From Caulobacter sp. SLTY (lineage in GTDB: Bacteria; Pseudomonadota; Alphaproteobacteria; Caulobacterales; Caulobacteraceae): a DNA stretch of 48,501 bases. Positions 33,273 through 41,723 of the stretch are shown one piece after another. Below the pieces are notes generated by a model. That model was not told the origin of the DNA. It did not search any database and worked only from the letters and a program-made list of their open reading frames with translations. The translations under genes were made by a program, and so were the position numbers. Within the stretch, counting starts at the first letter, position 1, and each line of letters opens with the position of its first letter. Location: contig NZ_JAAALA010000033.1 in NCBI RefSeq assembly GCF_009905535.1, forward strand, positions 1 to 48,501, given 5' to 3'.

Positions 33273-33793
33273 CCCTGAAGGGCTGGATCATCCTGGCCGT
33301 CGCCTCGGCCTTCACCGGCATCATGGCCGTCGCCGCCTACCAGGGCGGCCAGGCGGCCAAGTACCGCAAGCTCGACACCGCGCATCGCGCCTGCGTCGCC
33401 TCGATCACCCCGGGCGCCCGGGCCGACCTCCAACCGCGCCTGCTCTGTGATGACGTGACCGCCGATCACTGGGCCGCCTCGGTCAAGGCCGCCGCCTGCG
33501 ACCGCGCCCTCAACGCCGTGCCGCAGGACCTGCACGGCGCCCGCGCCGCCTGCTCGGCCCCGGTCATGCGGCTGCACGCCGAGCGGACGGCCGCCGACAC
33601 CAACCTGAAGAACAAGACGGACGAGCTGGTCCGGGAAAAGGCCAGCCGCCAGGCAGCCATCGCCCGCGCCGCCGCCGACGCCCAAGTCAAAGCCGAAAGG
33701 ACCGCCCGCCGTGAAGCCGTTGATGCAAGGACTCCGCGGGGTGCTGATGGTCGCGCTGTTTGCGACGCTCAGTGCCTGCGCGACCGGCGCTGA
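33269..33793 (+). CDS. i-spanin-like protein (Rz-like)
   Basis: 174 residues from a GTG in GTGA overlap with the holin gene. It has one N-terminal membrane anchor (ILAVASAFTGIMAVAAY) and a long periplasmic coiled-coil-forming region (TADTNLKNKTDELVREKASRQAAIARAAADAQ). An o-spanin-like gene starts inside its 3' end in another frame, the classical Rz/Rz1 design, so an i-spanin role in disrupting the outer membrane is inferred. Confidence 0.7.
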   Translation: MTLKGWIILAVASAFTGIMAVAAYQGGQAAKYRKLDTAHRACVASITPGARADLQPRLLCDDVTADHWAASVKAAACDRALNAVPQDLHGARAACSAPVMRLHAERTAADTNLKNKTDELVREKASRQAAIARAAADAQVKAERTARREAVDARTPRGADGRAVCDAQCLRDRR

Positions 33794-34046
33794 CAAGCTC
33801 CGGCCGGAAGACGGGCCGGCCCAGGCGCCGGTGATCGAAGTCCGGACGGAGACCATCCTGGTCTGCCCGGACGAGATCTATCGCGACATCGGGCCGGAAC
33901 CGGAGGTCCCCGATGATGCCGAGGTCAGTTGGACTGACGCCGGCAAGGCCTGGATCGATCGACAACTGGACCGAGGCGCCGACGCGGTCGCCGCCCTGGT
34001 CGCCGCAAGGAAGGCCTGCGACGAGCAGGGAGTGAAGCGTCCGTGA
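33711..34046 (+). CDS. o-spanin-like lipoprotein (Rz1-like), overlapping
   Basis: The 111-residue product has a lipoprotein signal ending in the lipobox LSAC, with C23 as the lipidated residue. Its start (GTG 33711) lies inside the i-spanin gene in a different frame, with an 83-base overlap. A ribosome-binding site (aaagga) lies upstream. It is longer than the Rz1 of lambda but of the embedded type. Paired with the i-spanin to fuse the two membranes at lysis. Confidence 0.7.
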   Translation: MKPLMQGLRGVLMVALFATLSACATGADKLRPEDGPAQAPVIEVRTETILVCPDEIYRDIGPEPEVPDDAEVSWTDAGKAWIDRQLDRGADAVAALVAARKACDEQGVKRP

Positions 34047-34405
34047 GAGAGTTCCTGCCCTATGCGGCGTTCCTGGTGTCGGTGATCGCCTGCGGGCTGT
34101 CGCTGTACGTGGTCATTCGCGCCGGCCGCTGGCGCGACAGCGACGACGCCAAGGCGCTGGACCTGCGTCTCACCACCATCGCCTCGACCGCCAACGCCGC
34201 CGCCCCGGGCGCCGCCCTCACCGCCGTGGCCACCCGCGTCACCACCCTGGAGAAGGGCATGGAAAGCGTCGCCACCAAGGCCGACATCGCCAAGCTGACG
34301 GCCGAGGTTCGGGGCGTCGAGAAGACCATCGAGAACGTCGACAAGGGCGTCACTCGGATCGAGGACCACCTCATGGAGATGGCCCGTGACGGAGTCCGGA
34401 CGTGA
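34043..34405 (+). CDS. DUF2730 family phage protein
   Basis: 120 residues with one N-terminal membrane helix (FLPYAAFLVSVIACGLSLYVVI) and a coiled-coil tail (VTTLEKGMES...VRGVEKTIENVDKGVTRIEDHLM). This matches the DUF2730 proteins found at this place in Mu-like phages. Function unknown. ATGA overlap with the o-spanin gene upstream and with the next gene downstream. Confidence 0.8.
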   Translation: MREFLPYAAFLVSVIACGLSLYVVIRAGRWRDSDDAKALDLRLTTIASTANAAAPGAALTAVATRVTTLEKGMESVATKADIAKLTAEVRGVEKTIENVDKGVTRIEDHLMEMARDGVRT

Positions 34406-34704
34406 GTTTCCGTGACCGCGTCGAGGCCGACCGCCGGCTGATCATCCTGCGCCTGCTGTTCGAGAACGGCGGGGCGGCCAGCGAGAGCGTCATCGAGCGC
34501 GGCCTGCTGGACCTGGGCGAGCGCGTGGGCGTCGATCGGGCCGCCGTGCGCGGCTTCATCAAGGACCTGGAGACCGCCGACTGCGTGGTGGTCACCCACT
34601 ACCGCGACCAGATCATGGTCCCGGAAATCACCAAGCGCGGCGTCGCCGTGGCCGAGGGCCGCATCACCGTCGATGGCGTGTCCAAGCCCTCGCTGGGGGT
34701 CTGA
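34402..34704 (+). CDS. small winged-helix-like phage protein (VpaChn25_0724 family)
   Basis: 100 residues: RLIILRLLFENGGAASESVIERGLLDLG...VRGFIKDLETADCVVV...ITKRGVAVAEGR, a winged-helix layout similar to the VpaChn25_0724 family seen between DUF2730 and the small terminase in Mu-like phages. The start overlaps the previous stop. Role unknown, perhaps regulatory or packaging-related. Confidence 0.75.
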   Translation: MSFRDRVEADRRLIILRLLFENGGAASESVIERGLLDLGERVGVDRAAVRGFIKDLETADCVVVTHYRDQIMVPEITKRGVAVAEGRITVDGVSKPSLGV

Positions 34705-34706
34705 CC

Positions 34707-35270
34707 ATGGCCAGGCCGCCGCGCAAGAAGCGCCAGCCTTCCTCGATCGACCGCCTGGAGCCGGAGCTGCAGGAGGCGCTGGCCGCCCTGAGGCGCCAAG
34801 GCAAGACGGTGACCGAGATCCACGCCGGCCTGGTCGCCATGGGCGCGGAGGTCTCCCGCTCGGCGGTCGGCCGCCACGTCAAGTCGATGGCCGAAGTCGG
34901 CGAGGAGCTGAAGAAGACCGAGGCGATGGCCCGCTTCCTGGTCGAAGAGTTCGGCGAGAACCCCGACGAGCGGATGGCGCGGGCCAGCATGCGCATCCTG
35001 CAGGGCGGCATCCTGCGACTGCTGACCGAGCGCCCCGTGGGCGAGGACGGCGCCGTCATCGAGATCGACGCTGGCGAGGCCAAGGAACTGGCCCTGGCGC
35101 TGCAGCGGGTGGTCAACAGCCAGGCGACCGACACCTCGCGCAACCTGCGGGTCCGCAGGGAAGTCGTCGCCACCGCCGCCGACGAGGCCGAGAAGGCCAT
35201 GAAGGAACGGGGCATGTCGGCCGACACCATCGCCGACATCCGCCGCGCCGTGCTGGGGGCGGCGGGATGA
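34707..35270 (+). CDS. DUF3486 protein, probable small terminase subunit
   Basis: 187 residues, beginning with a basic segment, then RLEPELQEALAALRRQGKTVTEIHAGLVAMGAEVSRSAVGRHVKSM, an HTH-like DNA-binding region typical of the DUF3486 (Mu gp27-like) family. It directly precedes the large terminase by an ATGA overlap, which supports the small-terminase role in recognising phage DNA. Confidence 0.85.
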   Translation: MARPPRKKRQPSSIDRLEPELQEALAALRRQGKTVTEIHAGLVAMGAEVSRSAVGRHVKSMAEVGEELKKTEAMARFLVEEFGENPDERMARASMRILQGGILRLLTERPVGEDGAVIEIDAGEAKELALALQRVVNSQATDTSRNLRVRREVVATAADEAEKAMKERGMSADTIADIRRAVLGAAG

Positions 35271-36781
35271 AGCTGCGCCCGGCCGATCCGCCGCCGGCGG
35301 TCGAGCGCGAGATCGCCGAGGCCAGCTTCGAGCAGCTGCCCCCCGGCGATCTTCTCCTCGGCTACCAGGCCAAGACCATCGAGACCCTGTTCGACGGCGT
35401 CTCGCTGCTGTGCATCGAGAAGAGCCGGCGGATCGGCCTGACCTGGGGCCTGGCCGCCTATGCGGTGCTGAAGGCCGCCGCTCAGCCCAGCGCCGGCGGC
35501 ATGAACGCCTGGTACATGGGCTACGACCTGGAGATGGCGCGCGAGTTCATCGACGTCTGCGCCATGTGGGCTCGCGCCTTCGGCATCGCGGCCGAGGCGG
35601 CCGACGAGGAAGTCCTGGACGACGACGGCGAGGGGGTGAAGGCCTTCCGCATCCGCTTCGCCTCCGGCTTCAAGATCGTGGCGCTGCCGTCCGTGGCCCG
35701 CGCCCTGCGCGGCAAGCAGGGCCTGGTGATCATCGACGAGGCGGCCTTCCACAAGGACTTAGCCGAGGTGCTGAAGGCGGCGCTGGCCCTGCTGATGTGG
35801 GGCGGCCAGGTGGTGGTGGTCTCGACCCACGACGGGATCGACAACCCGTTCAACCTGCTGCTCGATGAGATCAAGGCCGGCCGGCGCAAGGGCCGGTTCC
35901 TGACCATCACCTTCGACGACGCCCTCGATGCCGGCCTCTACGAGCGCATCTGCCTGGCCGCCCGGATCAAGGGCGCCACCGTCGCCCCCAAGGACGAGTG
36001 GGTGGCCAACATCCGCGACACCTATGGCGACGACGCCGAGGAGGAGCTGGACTGTATCCCCAAGGCCGGGTCCGGCTCGCTGATCAAGCCGCAGGACCTG
36101 GCGGCGGCCGAGCATCCCGACGCCGGCAAGCCGGAGCTGTACGGCGGCGGCCTCTACTACATCGGCCGGGACGTCGCCCGGCGGATCGACGGGGCCATCA
36201 TCTGGGGCTTCGAGCTGGTCGGCGATGTGCTGTGGCTGCGCGACCGATACGAGGAGCGGGGCGTCACCTTCCGCGCCCAGGACGACGCCATGGATGCGCT
36301 GTTCGTCCAGCGCCGGGTGACCGCCTGCTGGATCGACCAGACGGGCATGGGCGAGAAGGTGGTCGAGGACGCCCAGGGCCGGCACGGGAACTATCGGGTC
36401 AACGGCGTGCTGCTGACTGGACCCAACCGACTGGACCTGGCCACAGCCCTTGTCGATCGGTTCGAGCGCGGCCTGATCCGCATCCCGCCCGACCCGGTGA
36501 TCCGCGCGGATCTGCGCGCCATCAAGAAGGCCAGCGGCGCCCAGGGCCAGGTGCGCCTGGTCAACGAGGGCACGGTCCACGCCGACCGGTTCTGGGCGGC
36601 GGGCCTGGCCTGCCGGGCGGCCGACACCCCGGCGATGGCCTACGCCCACCACCGCGTCCCCAAGCGCAGCCCCTTCGACGGCCGGCCTGGCGACGACGAC
36701 GACTTCAGCAACCGTCACGGCGGGGCCTTCGCCCGTGACGACGACACGCGCCGGTTCCGACCCGGCAGGGGGACCTTCTGA
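35267..36781 (+). CDS. terminase large subunit (Mu gp28-like)
   Basis: The 504-residue motor protein starts at 35267 in ATGA overlap. Visible features are a Walker A-like loop KSRRIGLTWG near residue 48, Walker B VIIDEAAFHKD near 155, the coupling motif STHDGIDNP, and a nuclease domain with GRDVARR and WIDQTGMGEK. It packages phage DNA by the headful mode, cutting host-flanked DNA in Mu-like phages. The length is close to Mu gp28. Order with the portal gene confirms it. Confidence 0.92.
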   Translation: MKLRPADPPPAVEREIAEASFEQLPPGDLLLGYQAKTIETLFDGVSLLCIEKSRRIGLTWGLAAYAVLKAAAQPSAGGMNAWYMGYDLEMAREFIDVCAMWARAFGIAAEAADEEVLDDDGEGVKAFRIRFASGFKIVALPSVARALRGKQGLVIIDEAAFHKDLAEVLKAALALLMWGGQVVVVSTHDGIDNPFNLLLDEIKAGRRKGRFLTITFDDALDAGLYERICLAARIKGATVAPKDEWVANIRDTYGDDAEEELDCIPKAGSGSLIKPQDLAAAEHPDAGKPELYGGGLYYIGRDVARRIDGAIIWGFELVGDVLWLRDRYEERGVTFRAQDDAMDALFVQRRVTACWIDQTGMGEKVVEDAQGRHGNYRVNGVLLTGPNRLDLATALVDRFERGLIRIPPDPVIRADLRAIKKASGAQGQVRLVNEGTVHADRFWAAGLACRAADTPAMAYAHHRVPKRSPFDGRPGDDDDFSNRHGGAFARDDDTRRFRPGRGTF

Positions 36782-38457
36782 TGCCTACGCCGCAGCTGCT
36801 CGATCACCTCGGCCGGCCGGTCTCCACGGCCGCCCTGAAGGGCGTCGAGGCGACCGCCCAGGTCAGCGGGGTCCGGTCGGTCTGGCAGGGGACGGCCGCC
36901 AACGGCCTGACGCCCCAGCGCCTGGCCGGCATCCTGCGGGCGGCCGAGAACCGCGACATCCAGGCCTACCTGGAGCTGGCCGAGCAGATGGAGGAGCGCG
37001 ATCTCCACTATCTGGCCGTGCTGGGCACCCGGAAGCGGGCGATCAGTCAGCTGCCCATGCGGGTCGAGGCCGCCGGCGACGACGCGGCCGGCCAGAAGCA
37101 CGCCGACTTCATCGACGACTGGCTGCAGCGCGACGCCCTGCGGATGGAGCTGTTCGACATCCTGGACGCCATCGGCAAGGGCTTCTCGGTCAGCGAGCTG
37201 GTCTGGGCCACCTCGGAAGGCCAGTGGGTGGTCGACCGGCTGCAGCTGGTCGATCCGCGCTGGTTCGACCTCGACCAGGTCGACGGCCGCACCCTGTCGC
37301 TGCGCGGCGAAGCCGAGATCGGCCGGCCTCTGACGCCGTTCAAGTATTTGGTCCATGAGCATGGGGCCAAGTCGGGCCTGCCGATCCGGGGCGGCCTGGC
37401 CCGGCCGGTGTCCTGGGCCTGGATGTTCAAGACCTACGGGCTGAAGGACTGGGTGGCCTTCGCCGAGGTCTACGGCCTGCCGATGCGGGTCGGGAAGTAT
37501 GGCCCCGGCGCGACGCCGGCGGAGATCGCGACCCTGATGGGGGCAGTGGCCGACATGGGCGGCGACGCCGCCGCCGTCATCCCCCAGTCGATGGTCATCG
37601 AGTTCGTCGCGGGCGCCGGCCAGGCCAGCCCCGACATGTTCGAGAAGCTGCACGACAAGATGGACCAGCAGATCTCGAAGGGGGTGCTGGGCCAGACCAC
37701 CACCACCGACGCGATCAGCGGCGGCCATGCGGTGGGCAAGGAGCACAACGACGTCCGCGGGGACATCGAGCGCTCCGACGCCCTGCAGCTGGCGGCGGCG
37801 CTGAACGTCCAGCTGGTCCGGCCGATGATCGACCTGAACTTCGGGCCGCAGAAGCGATACCCGAAGATCGTGATCGGCCGTGAGGAGGCCATCGACCTGC
37901 AGGTGCTGTTCACCGGGCTGCAGGCGATGATCCCGTTCGGCCTGGAGGTCGAAGAGTCGGTGATCCGCGACAAGCTGGGGCTTCCCGAGCCGGTGAAGGG
38001 GGCCAAGCTGCTGACCCCGCAAAAGCCCGCCCAGGAGCCGCCTGGACCCGGGGGGGCGCTCCCGTCGCCCGCCAATGACGCCCGACCCCCTTCTAAGGCT
38101 TCTCAGGGGCTCTCAGGCGGCAAGGGCAAGCCGACCGACGCCCCCGCCGATGAGGCTGCGGCCGCCGCCGCCCAGATTGCCACGCCCGCCACGCCCGACC
38201 CGATCGACCGGCTGGCCGATGACCTGGCCGGCGACGGCGACTGGTTCGTCGCCCCGCTGGCCGCCGCCGCCCTCGCCCTGCTCGATGACGCCGGCGACCT
38301 GGCGACCTTCCGCGAGCGCCTCGCCGAGCTGGCCGACGCACCCGCCGCCGGCGGCGCGGTCCAGGCCGCCGCCGACCGGCTGGGCCGGGGGAACTTCAAC
38401 GCCTTCCTGGCCGGCGCCGCCGGCCAGCGGCTCAACCCGTCCGAGGACGATGCATGA
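36781..38457 (+). CDS. portal protein, DUF935 (Mu gp29-like)
   Basis: The 558-residue protein forms the head vertex ring for DNA entry. DUF935 features: LRAAENRDIQAYLELAEQMEERDLHYLAVLGTRKRAI, FSVSELVWATSEGQW, and VRPMIDLNFGPQKRYP. The alanine- and proline-rich last 130 residues form a tail. The gene starts inside the terminase stop (TGATG) and ends with ATGA overlap into the spike-like gene. Confidence 0.92.
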   Translation: MPTPQLLDHLGRPVSTAALKGVEATAQVSGVRSVWQGTAANGLTPQRLAGILRAAENRDIQAYLELAEQMEERDLHYLAVLGTRKRAISQLPMRVEAAGDDAAGQKHADFIDDWLQRDALRMELFDILDAIGKGFSVSELVWATSEGQWVVDRLQLVDPRWFDLDQVDGRTLSLRGEAEIGRPLTPFKYLVHEHGAKSGLPIRGGLARPVSWAWMFKTYGLKDWVAFAEVYGLPMRVGKYGPGATPAEIATLMGAVADMGGDAAAVIPQSMVIEFVAGAGQASPDMFEKLHDKMDQQISKGVLGQTTTTDAISGGHAVGKEHNDVRGDIERSDALQLAAALNVQLVRPMIDLNFGPQKRYPKIVIGREEAIDLQVLFTGLQAMIPFGLEVEESVIRDKLGLPEPVKGAKLLTPQKPAQEPPGPGGALPSPANDARPPSKASQGLSGGKGKPTDAPADEAAAAAAQIATPATPDPIDRLADDLAGDGDWFVAPLAAAALALLDDAGDLATFRERLAELADAPAAGGAVQAAADRLGRGNFNAFLAGAAGQRLNPSEDDA

Positions 38458-41345
38458 CCAGCCCGGCCGTCGCCGAATTTCCTTTCTACAGCGCCAACGG
38501 CAGCTTCCTGGGCTACGCCGGCTTCGCCGCGTCCCTGGTCATCACCCTGTTCCAGACCCAGGAGGAAGGGCCGGAGGTTCCGCAGGACCTGACCGGCCGG
38601 CTGTTTCAGCAGCGGATCCTGACCGAAGCCGGCGACACCCTGCTGACCATCGTCGGGGCCAACCGGTCCGGCGGCCAGGTGGCCTTCACCCTGACCAAGG
38701 CCGACAACGAGGTCATCCTGCCGCCGGGCGGCGTGGTGGTCGCCCGCGACCTGGTCCACGTGGTCGAGGAGCTGGTGCTGGAGGGGCCGGTCAACATCCT
38801 GACCGCGCCCTTCGCCATCCGCCGCCTGCGCAAGGGCGTCGGCCCCACGGTGCTGAAGGCCGGGACCAACGAGGGGCTGGTGCTGATCAAGTACGCCGGC
38901 GCGCCGCCCCAGTCGCTGCTCGACGAGCTGATCAGCGCCGGGCTGCTGGAATCGGACGCCACCCACAGCGACATGCTGGCCCTGCTCTACAGTGAGGTGG
39001 ACGGGGCGCTTGAGGACGCCCTGGCGGCGATCGCTGCCCGCGTCGGCCAGGCCATCAACACCGGCGGCGAGATCGACACCCGCGAGGACCAGGCGCTGGC
39101 CGCGATCGCCGGCCGGGAAGGTCAGGCGATTAACAACGGCGGGGCCATCGACCTGCGCGAGGACCAGGCGCTGGCCGCGATCGCCGCCCGCGAGGGGCAG
39201 GCGGTCAACGTCGGCGGGGCGATCGACGTGCGCGAGGACGCGGCATTGCTGGCCATCGAGGGGCGCGAAGTAGAGGCGCTAGCGGCGATCGCCCAGGAAG
39301 AGACCAACGCGCTGAACACCGTCGACGCAGCCGCCGCGGGGCAGGCCGGAGCGGTCGAGGCGATTGGTGATGCGAAGATCGCCGCCATTCAGGCCCTGGG
39401 GCCCGGGATCGCCTACGCAACGATCAACGCCGGCCTTGCCGCCGTTGCCGATACGCAGACGTTCGCCGTGCTGTCCAGCGACGGCAGGTCCATCGACATC
39501 TTCCGCGAAGAGACCGGCAAGGCCCGATATCTGGGAACATCTCCGTTCGGTGATGGGGTCGAGCTGGCCCATGCCCGGGTGGCCTCGCGCTCCCCACTGA
39601 CGGCCAGGGCCAACCTGGTCGCGCCGCTGGTGGAGATCATGGGGATTGACGCCGTGTTCAACGGGGGCCGGATGCTCCCCAGCCGAACCACCGCCAAGCC
39701 CAGCCGCAACTTGGTCAGTCTCCAAAACTTCATCAGGCAGAGCGCCGTTACGCCCTTCTACGACGGGCAATGGCATCGGGTGGTGCTGCCCAACTCCGGT
39801 GTTGTCGTTAGATACGGCACACCGGCCAACGGTGTGATCGGCCGCAATGTCGTGATCGCAAAGTCCACCGCCGGAGCTGGTAACCAGACTGTCCGCATGG
39901 GCGGCGACCCTGGAGACCTCACCGATGTGGCTTTGACGGAAGGCGCAGAGACGATCTTCGACGATACGGTCACCGGCACCGGCGCTCGCCAGTTCACCTT
40001 GACCGCAGCCGCCCACCCCAGGGACTTCCTTGTGCGGTTCCCAACGGTGGTGGAGGAGAACGAGGTTCCGCCGGACCCTCTGACCGGGGCTCCGAACACC
40101 TACGCCATCATGCCTGCTGCCCTCAGCAGGGCGGGCCAGTACACCTTCTCGGATGGCGGTGTGATCGGGCCTGTCTCGCGGCTGCCGCTCACTTTGACCA
40201 ACGGCAACAAGGTCTGGGCGCGGGGTGGATATGTGGTCGCCATCAAGCTGGGCAACGGCGCGCCCGGTGGTGATGGCAACTTCGGGGCGATGATTAACTC
40301 GCAGCAGACCTATACCCCGGCCGGGGCGAACGTCAGCTACGACACCTTGGCGGTGGGCGATGACGCCGGCCAGCTCTACATCACCGCGCCTGGAAGCAAC
40401 GGCAACAGCGCCAAGGTCCCCGGCATCCGTGGGGAGGGCTACTATATCTGCGCCGGCCTATGGAGCGAGACTTACAGCGAGAGCATTCTGGAGGGAGTTT
40501 CGCTGCGGGAGGGCACTGGCTCTGGCGGGACCCCGCCTCAGCTCCCCTACCTGACTGTGTTTGGGGGGTTCACAGAGACCAGGCCGCCGCACGCTGACAG
40601 CCGCCTTGGCGGCCTACATCTGTTCGATGACACGCCCACGCGCGACCAACTGATGCACCAGGCCGAGGTGTTGAGAGACGCGGTGCGCCTGCAAGGCGGG
40701 GTGTTCCAAGAGCTTCGCGAGATGGTCTTCATGGTCGGCGACAGCAACAACGTCGCCTTCGGAGCCACCGTCACGTCCATCAAGGTCGCTTGCGAGAGCT
40801 TCGCCCGGAAGCCGAAGTACATCAACTTCGCCCAGGCCGGGCAGGGTGTCGGAACGTTCGTCACCAACCTGAACAGCCGCTTCAGCAACAAGACCTATCA
40901 GGCCGCCCTGTTCGAGCAGATCGAAAACGCGGTGGCGCACGGCTGGCGGGTCTATGTGATCGAGCAGCACGGTACGAACCAAACTTCAACGACCACAGCC
41001 GCGCTGCTGAACACCAACATCTGGGCTCCTTGTCGAGCGCGTGGGGCGCTGGTGGCGTCGGCTACCATCCTGAGCAGCGCCGAGGTGACCCATCGGACCC
41101 GGATCAATAACGAGAAGGTGGCGGCGGGCCCTGGGGGCACCGGACTGTTTGACGTTCTGATCCCGATCCATCTGAACGCGGAGATCGGCGTCAACGGGGC
41201 CTATGCCAATCCCGATGCCCTCAACCCGCGCTTTCAGGGTGACGGCGTCCACCTTCTGGACGCCGGGCAAACCGTCCAGGCCGGCCTGCAAGCCGCTGGC
41301 GTCGCCGCGCTCCGGCTGCTGACGCCACCGACGCCTACGATCTAG
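38454..41345 (+). CDS. spike-like protein with C-terminal SGNH/GDSL esterase domain
   Basis: The 963-residue product is modular. The N-terminal 170 residues look beta-rich (a baseplate-type domain is a guess). Residues about 190-264 are three 25-residue repeats, followed by a helical stalk. A beta-rich centre leads to a C-terminal SGNH hydrolase domain with S764 in GDSN and D930/H933 in DGVHL. Such esterases remove O-acetyl groups from surface polysaccharides. The gene overlaps the portal by ATGA but has no counterpart at this place in Mu. Codon use after about 39.35 kb is looser than before, suggesting a swapped receptor-binding half. Confidence 0.75.
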   Translation: MTSPAVAEFPFYSANGSFLGYAGFAASLVITLFQTQEEGPEVPQDLTGRLFQQRILTEAGDTLLTIVGANRSGGQVAFTLTKADNEVILPPGGVVVARDLVHVVEELVLEGPVNILTAPFAIRRLRKGVGPTVLKAGTNEGLVLIKYAGAPPQSLLDELISAGLLESDATHSDMLALLYSEVDGALEDALAAIAARVGQAINTGGEIDTREDQALAAIAGREGQAINNGGAIDLREDQALAAIAAREGQAVNVGGAIDVREDAALLAIEGREVEALAAIAQEETNALNTVDAAAAGQAGAVEAIGDAKIAAIQALGPGIAYATINAGLAAVADTQTFAVLSSDGRSIDIFREETGKARYLGTSPFGDGVELAHARVASRSPLTARANLVAPLVEIMGIDAVFNGGRMLPSRTTAKPSRNLVSLQNFIRQSAVTPFYDGQWHRVVLPNSGVVVRYGTPANGVIGRNVVIAKSTAGAGNQTVRMGGDPGDLTDVALTEGAETIFDDTVTGTGARQFTLTAAAHPRDFLVRFPTVVEENEVPPDPLTGAPNTYAIMPAALSRAGQYTFSDGGVIGPVSRLPLTLTNGNKVWARGGYVVAIKLGNGAPGGDGNFGAMINSQQTYTPAGANVSYDTLAVGDDAGQLYITAPGSNGNSAKVPGIRGEGYYICAGLWSETYSESILEGVSLREGTGSGGTPPQLPYLTVFGGFTETRPPHADSRLGGLHLFDDTPTRDQLMHQAEVLRDAVRLQGGVFQELREMVFMVGDSNNVAFGATVTSIKVACESFARKPKYINFAQAGQGVGTFVTNLNSRFSNKTYQAALFEQIENAVAHGWRVYVIEQHGTNQTSTTTAALLNTNIWAPCRARGALVASATILSSAEVTHRTRINNEKVAAGPGGTGLFDVLIPIHLNAEIGVNGAYANPDALNPRFQGDGVHLLDAGQTVQAGLQAAGVAALRLLTPPTPTI
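39018..39242 (+). repeat. three 75-bp in-frame tandem repeats in the spike gene
   Basis: Units 39018-39092, 39093-39167 and 39168-39242 each encode 25 residues of the form A-LAAIA-x-R-x-GQA-x-N-x-GG-x-ID-x-RED. A fourth, incomplete unit follows. The heptad-like alternation suggests a trimeric stalk. Repeat number may vary between related phages. Confidence 0.85.
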
Positions 41346-41390
41346 GAGGCACCGGTGCCCGTTATCCGCTTGAAGCCCGTTGTTGTGGCC

Positions 41391-41552
41391 CTACCAGGTC
41401 CGGAGGCTGCACGGCGTGCAGGTGTCGGCCACCACATCCCGGCGGGCTCGGCGGCAGGTCTGGCAGCGCTGCAGCGGCCCGTTGCCGCGATCCGTGTCGG
41501 GGTTGGCCAAGGAGGCCAGTCGGCGAAGAAGCTTCATCAGCGCCTGGGTCAT
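41391..41552 (-). CDS. possible small CxxC zinc-ribbon protein; description of gap 41346-41723
   Basis: The 378-base gap between the spike and acyltransferase genes has frames on both strands. On the minus strand, ATG at 41552 opens 53 codons with strong third-position GC bias and two cysteine pairs (CQTC and CTPC). A longer version could begin at 41681. On the plus strand a GTG at 41355 follows a good aggagg, but its 121-residue frame has weak codon bias. I favour the minus reading. The ribosome-binding site is poor, so existence is uncertain. Confidence 0.4.
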   Translation of the reverse strand: MTQALMKLLRRLASLANPDTDRGNGPLQRCQTCRRARRDVVADTCTPCSLRTW

Positions 41553-41723
41553 GGGATCGTCCCGCCGAGGATTTCGAGGAGAGCCCTCAAAGTCATGAGC
41601 GTTTTGAGCCGAAGGCAGGATAGCCGTCAACCCGGACGGCTCGCCGCTCGCAGGGTCCTTTCGGCCCTGAAGCGTATTCAAGGGCTCCGCCAGCCGTTAT
41701 GGCTGCGGCCGGGGGAGTGACCA

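Noticed and set aside
39018..39242. Tandem repeats as a CRISPR array
   Set aside because: The units are contiguous, in frame and without unique spacers.
41355..41720. 121-residue plus-strand frame after aggagg and GTG
   Set aside because: The ribosome-binding site is good but codon bias is weak and the product looks random; the minus frame with two CxxC pairs is favoured. Kept only as a comment.
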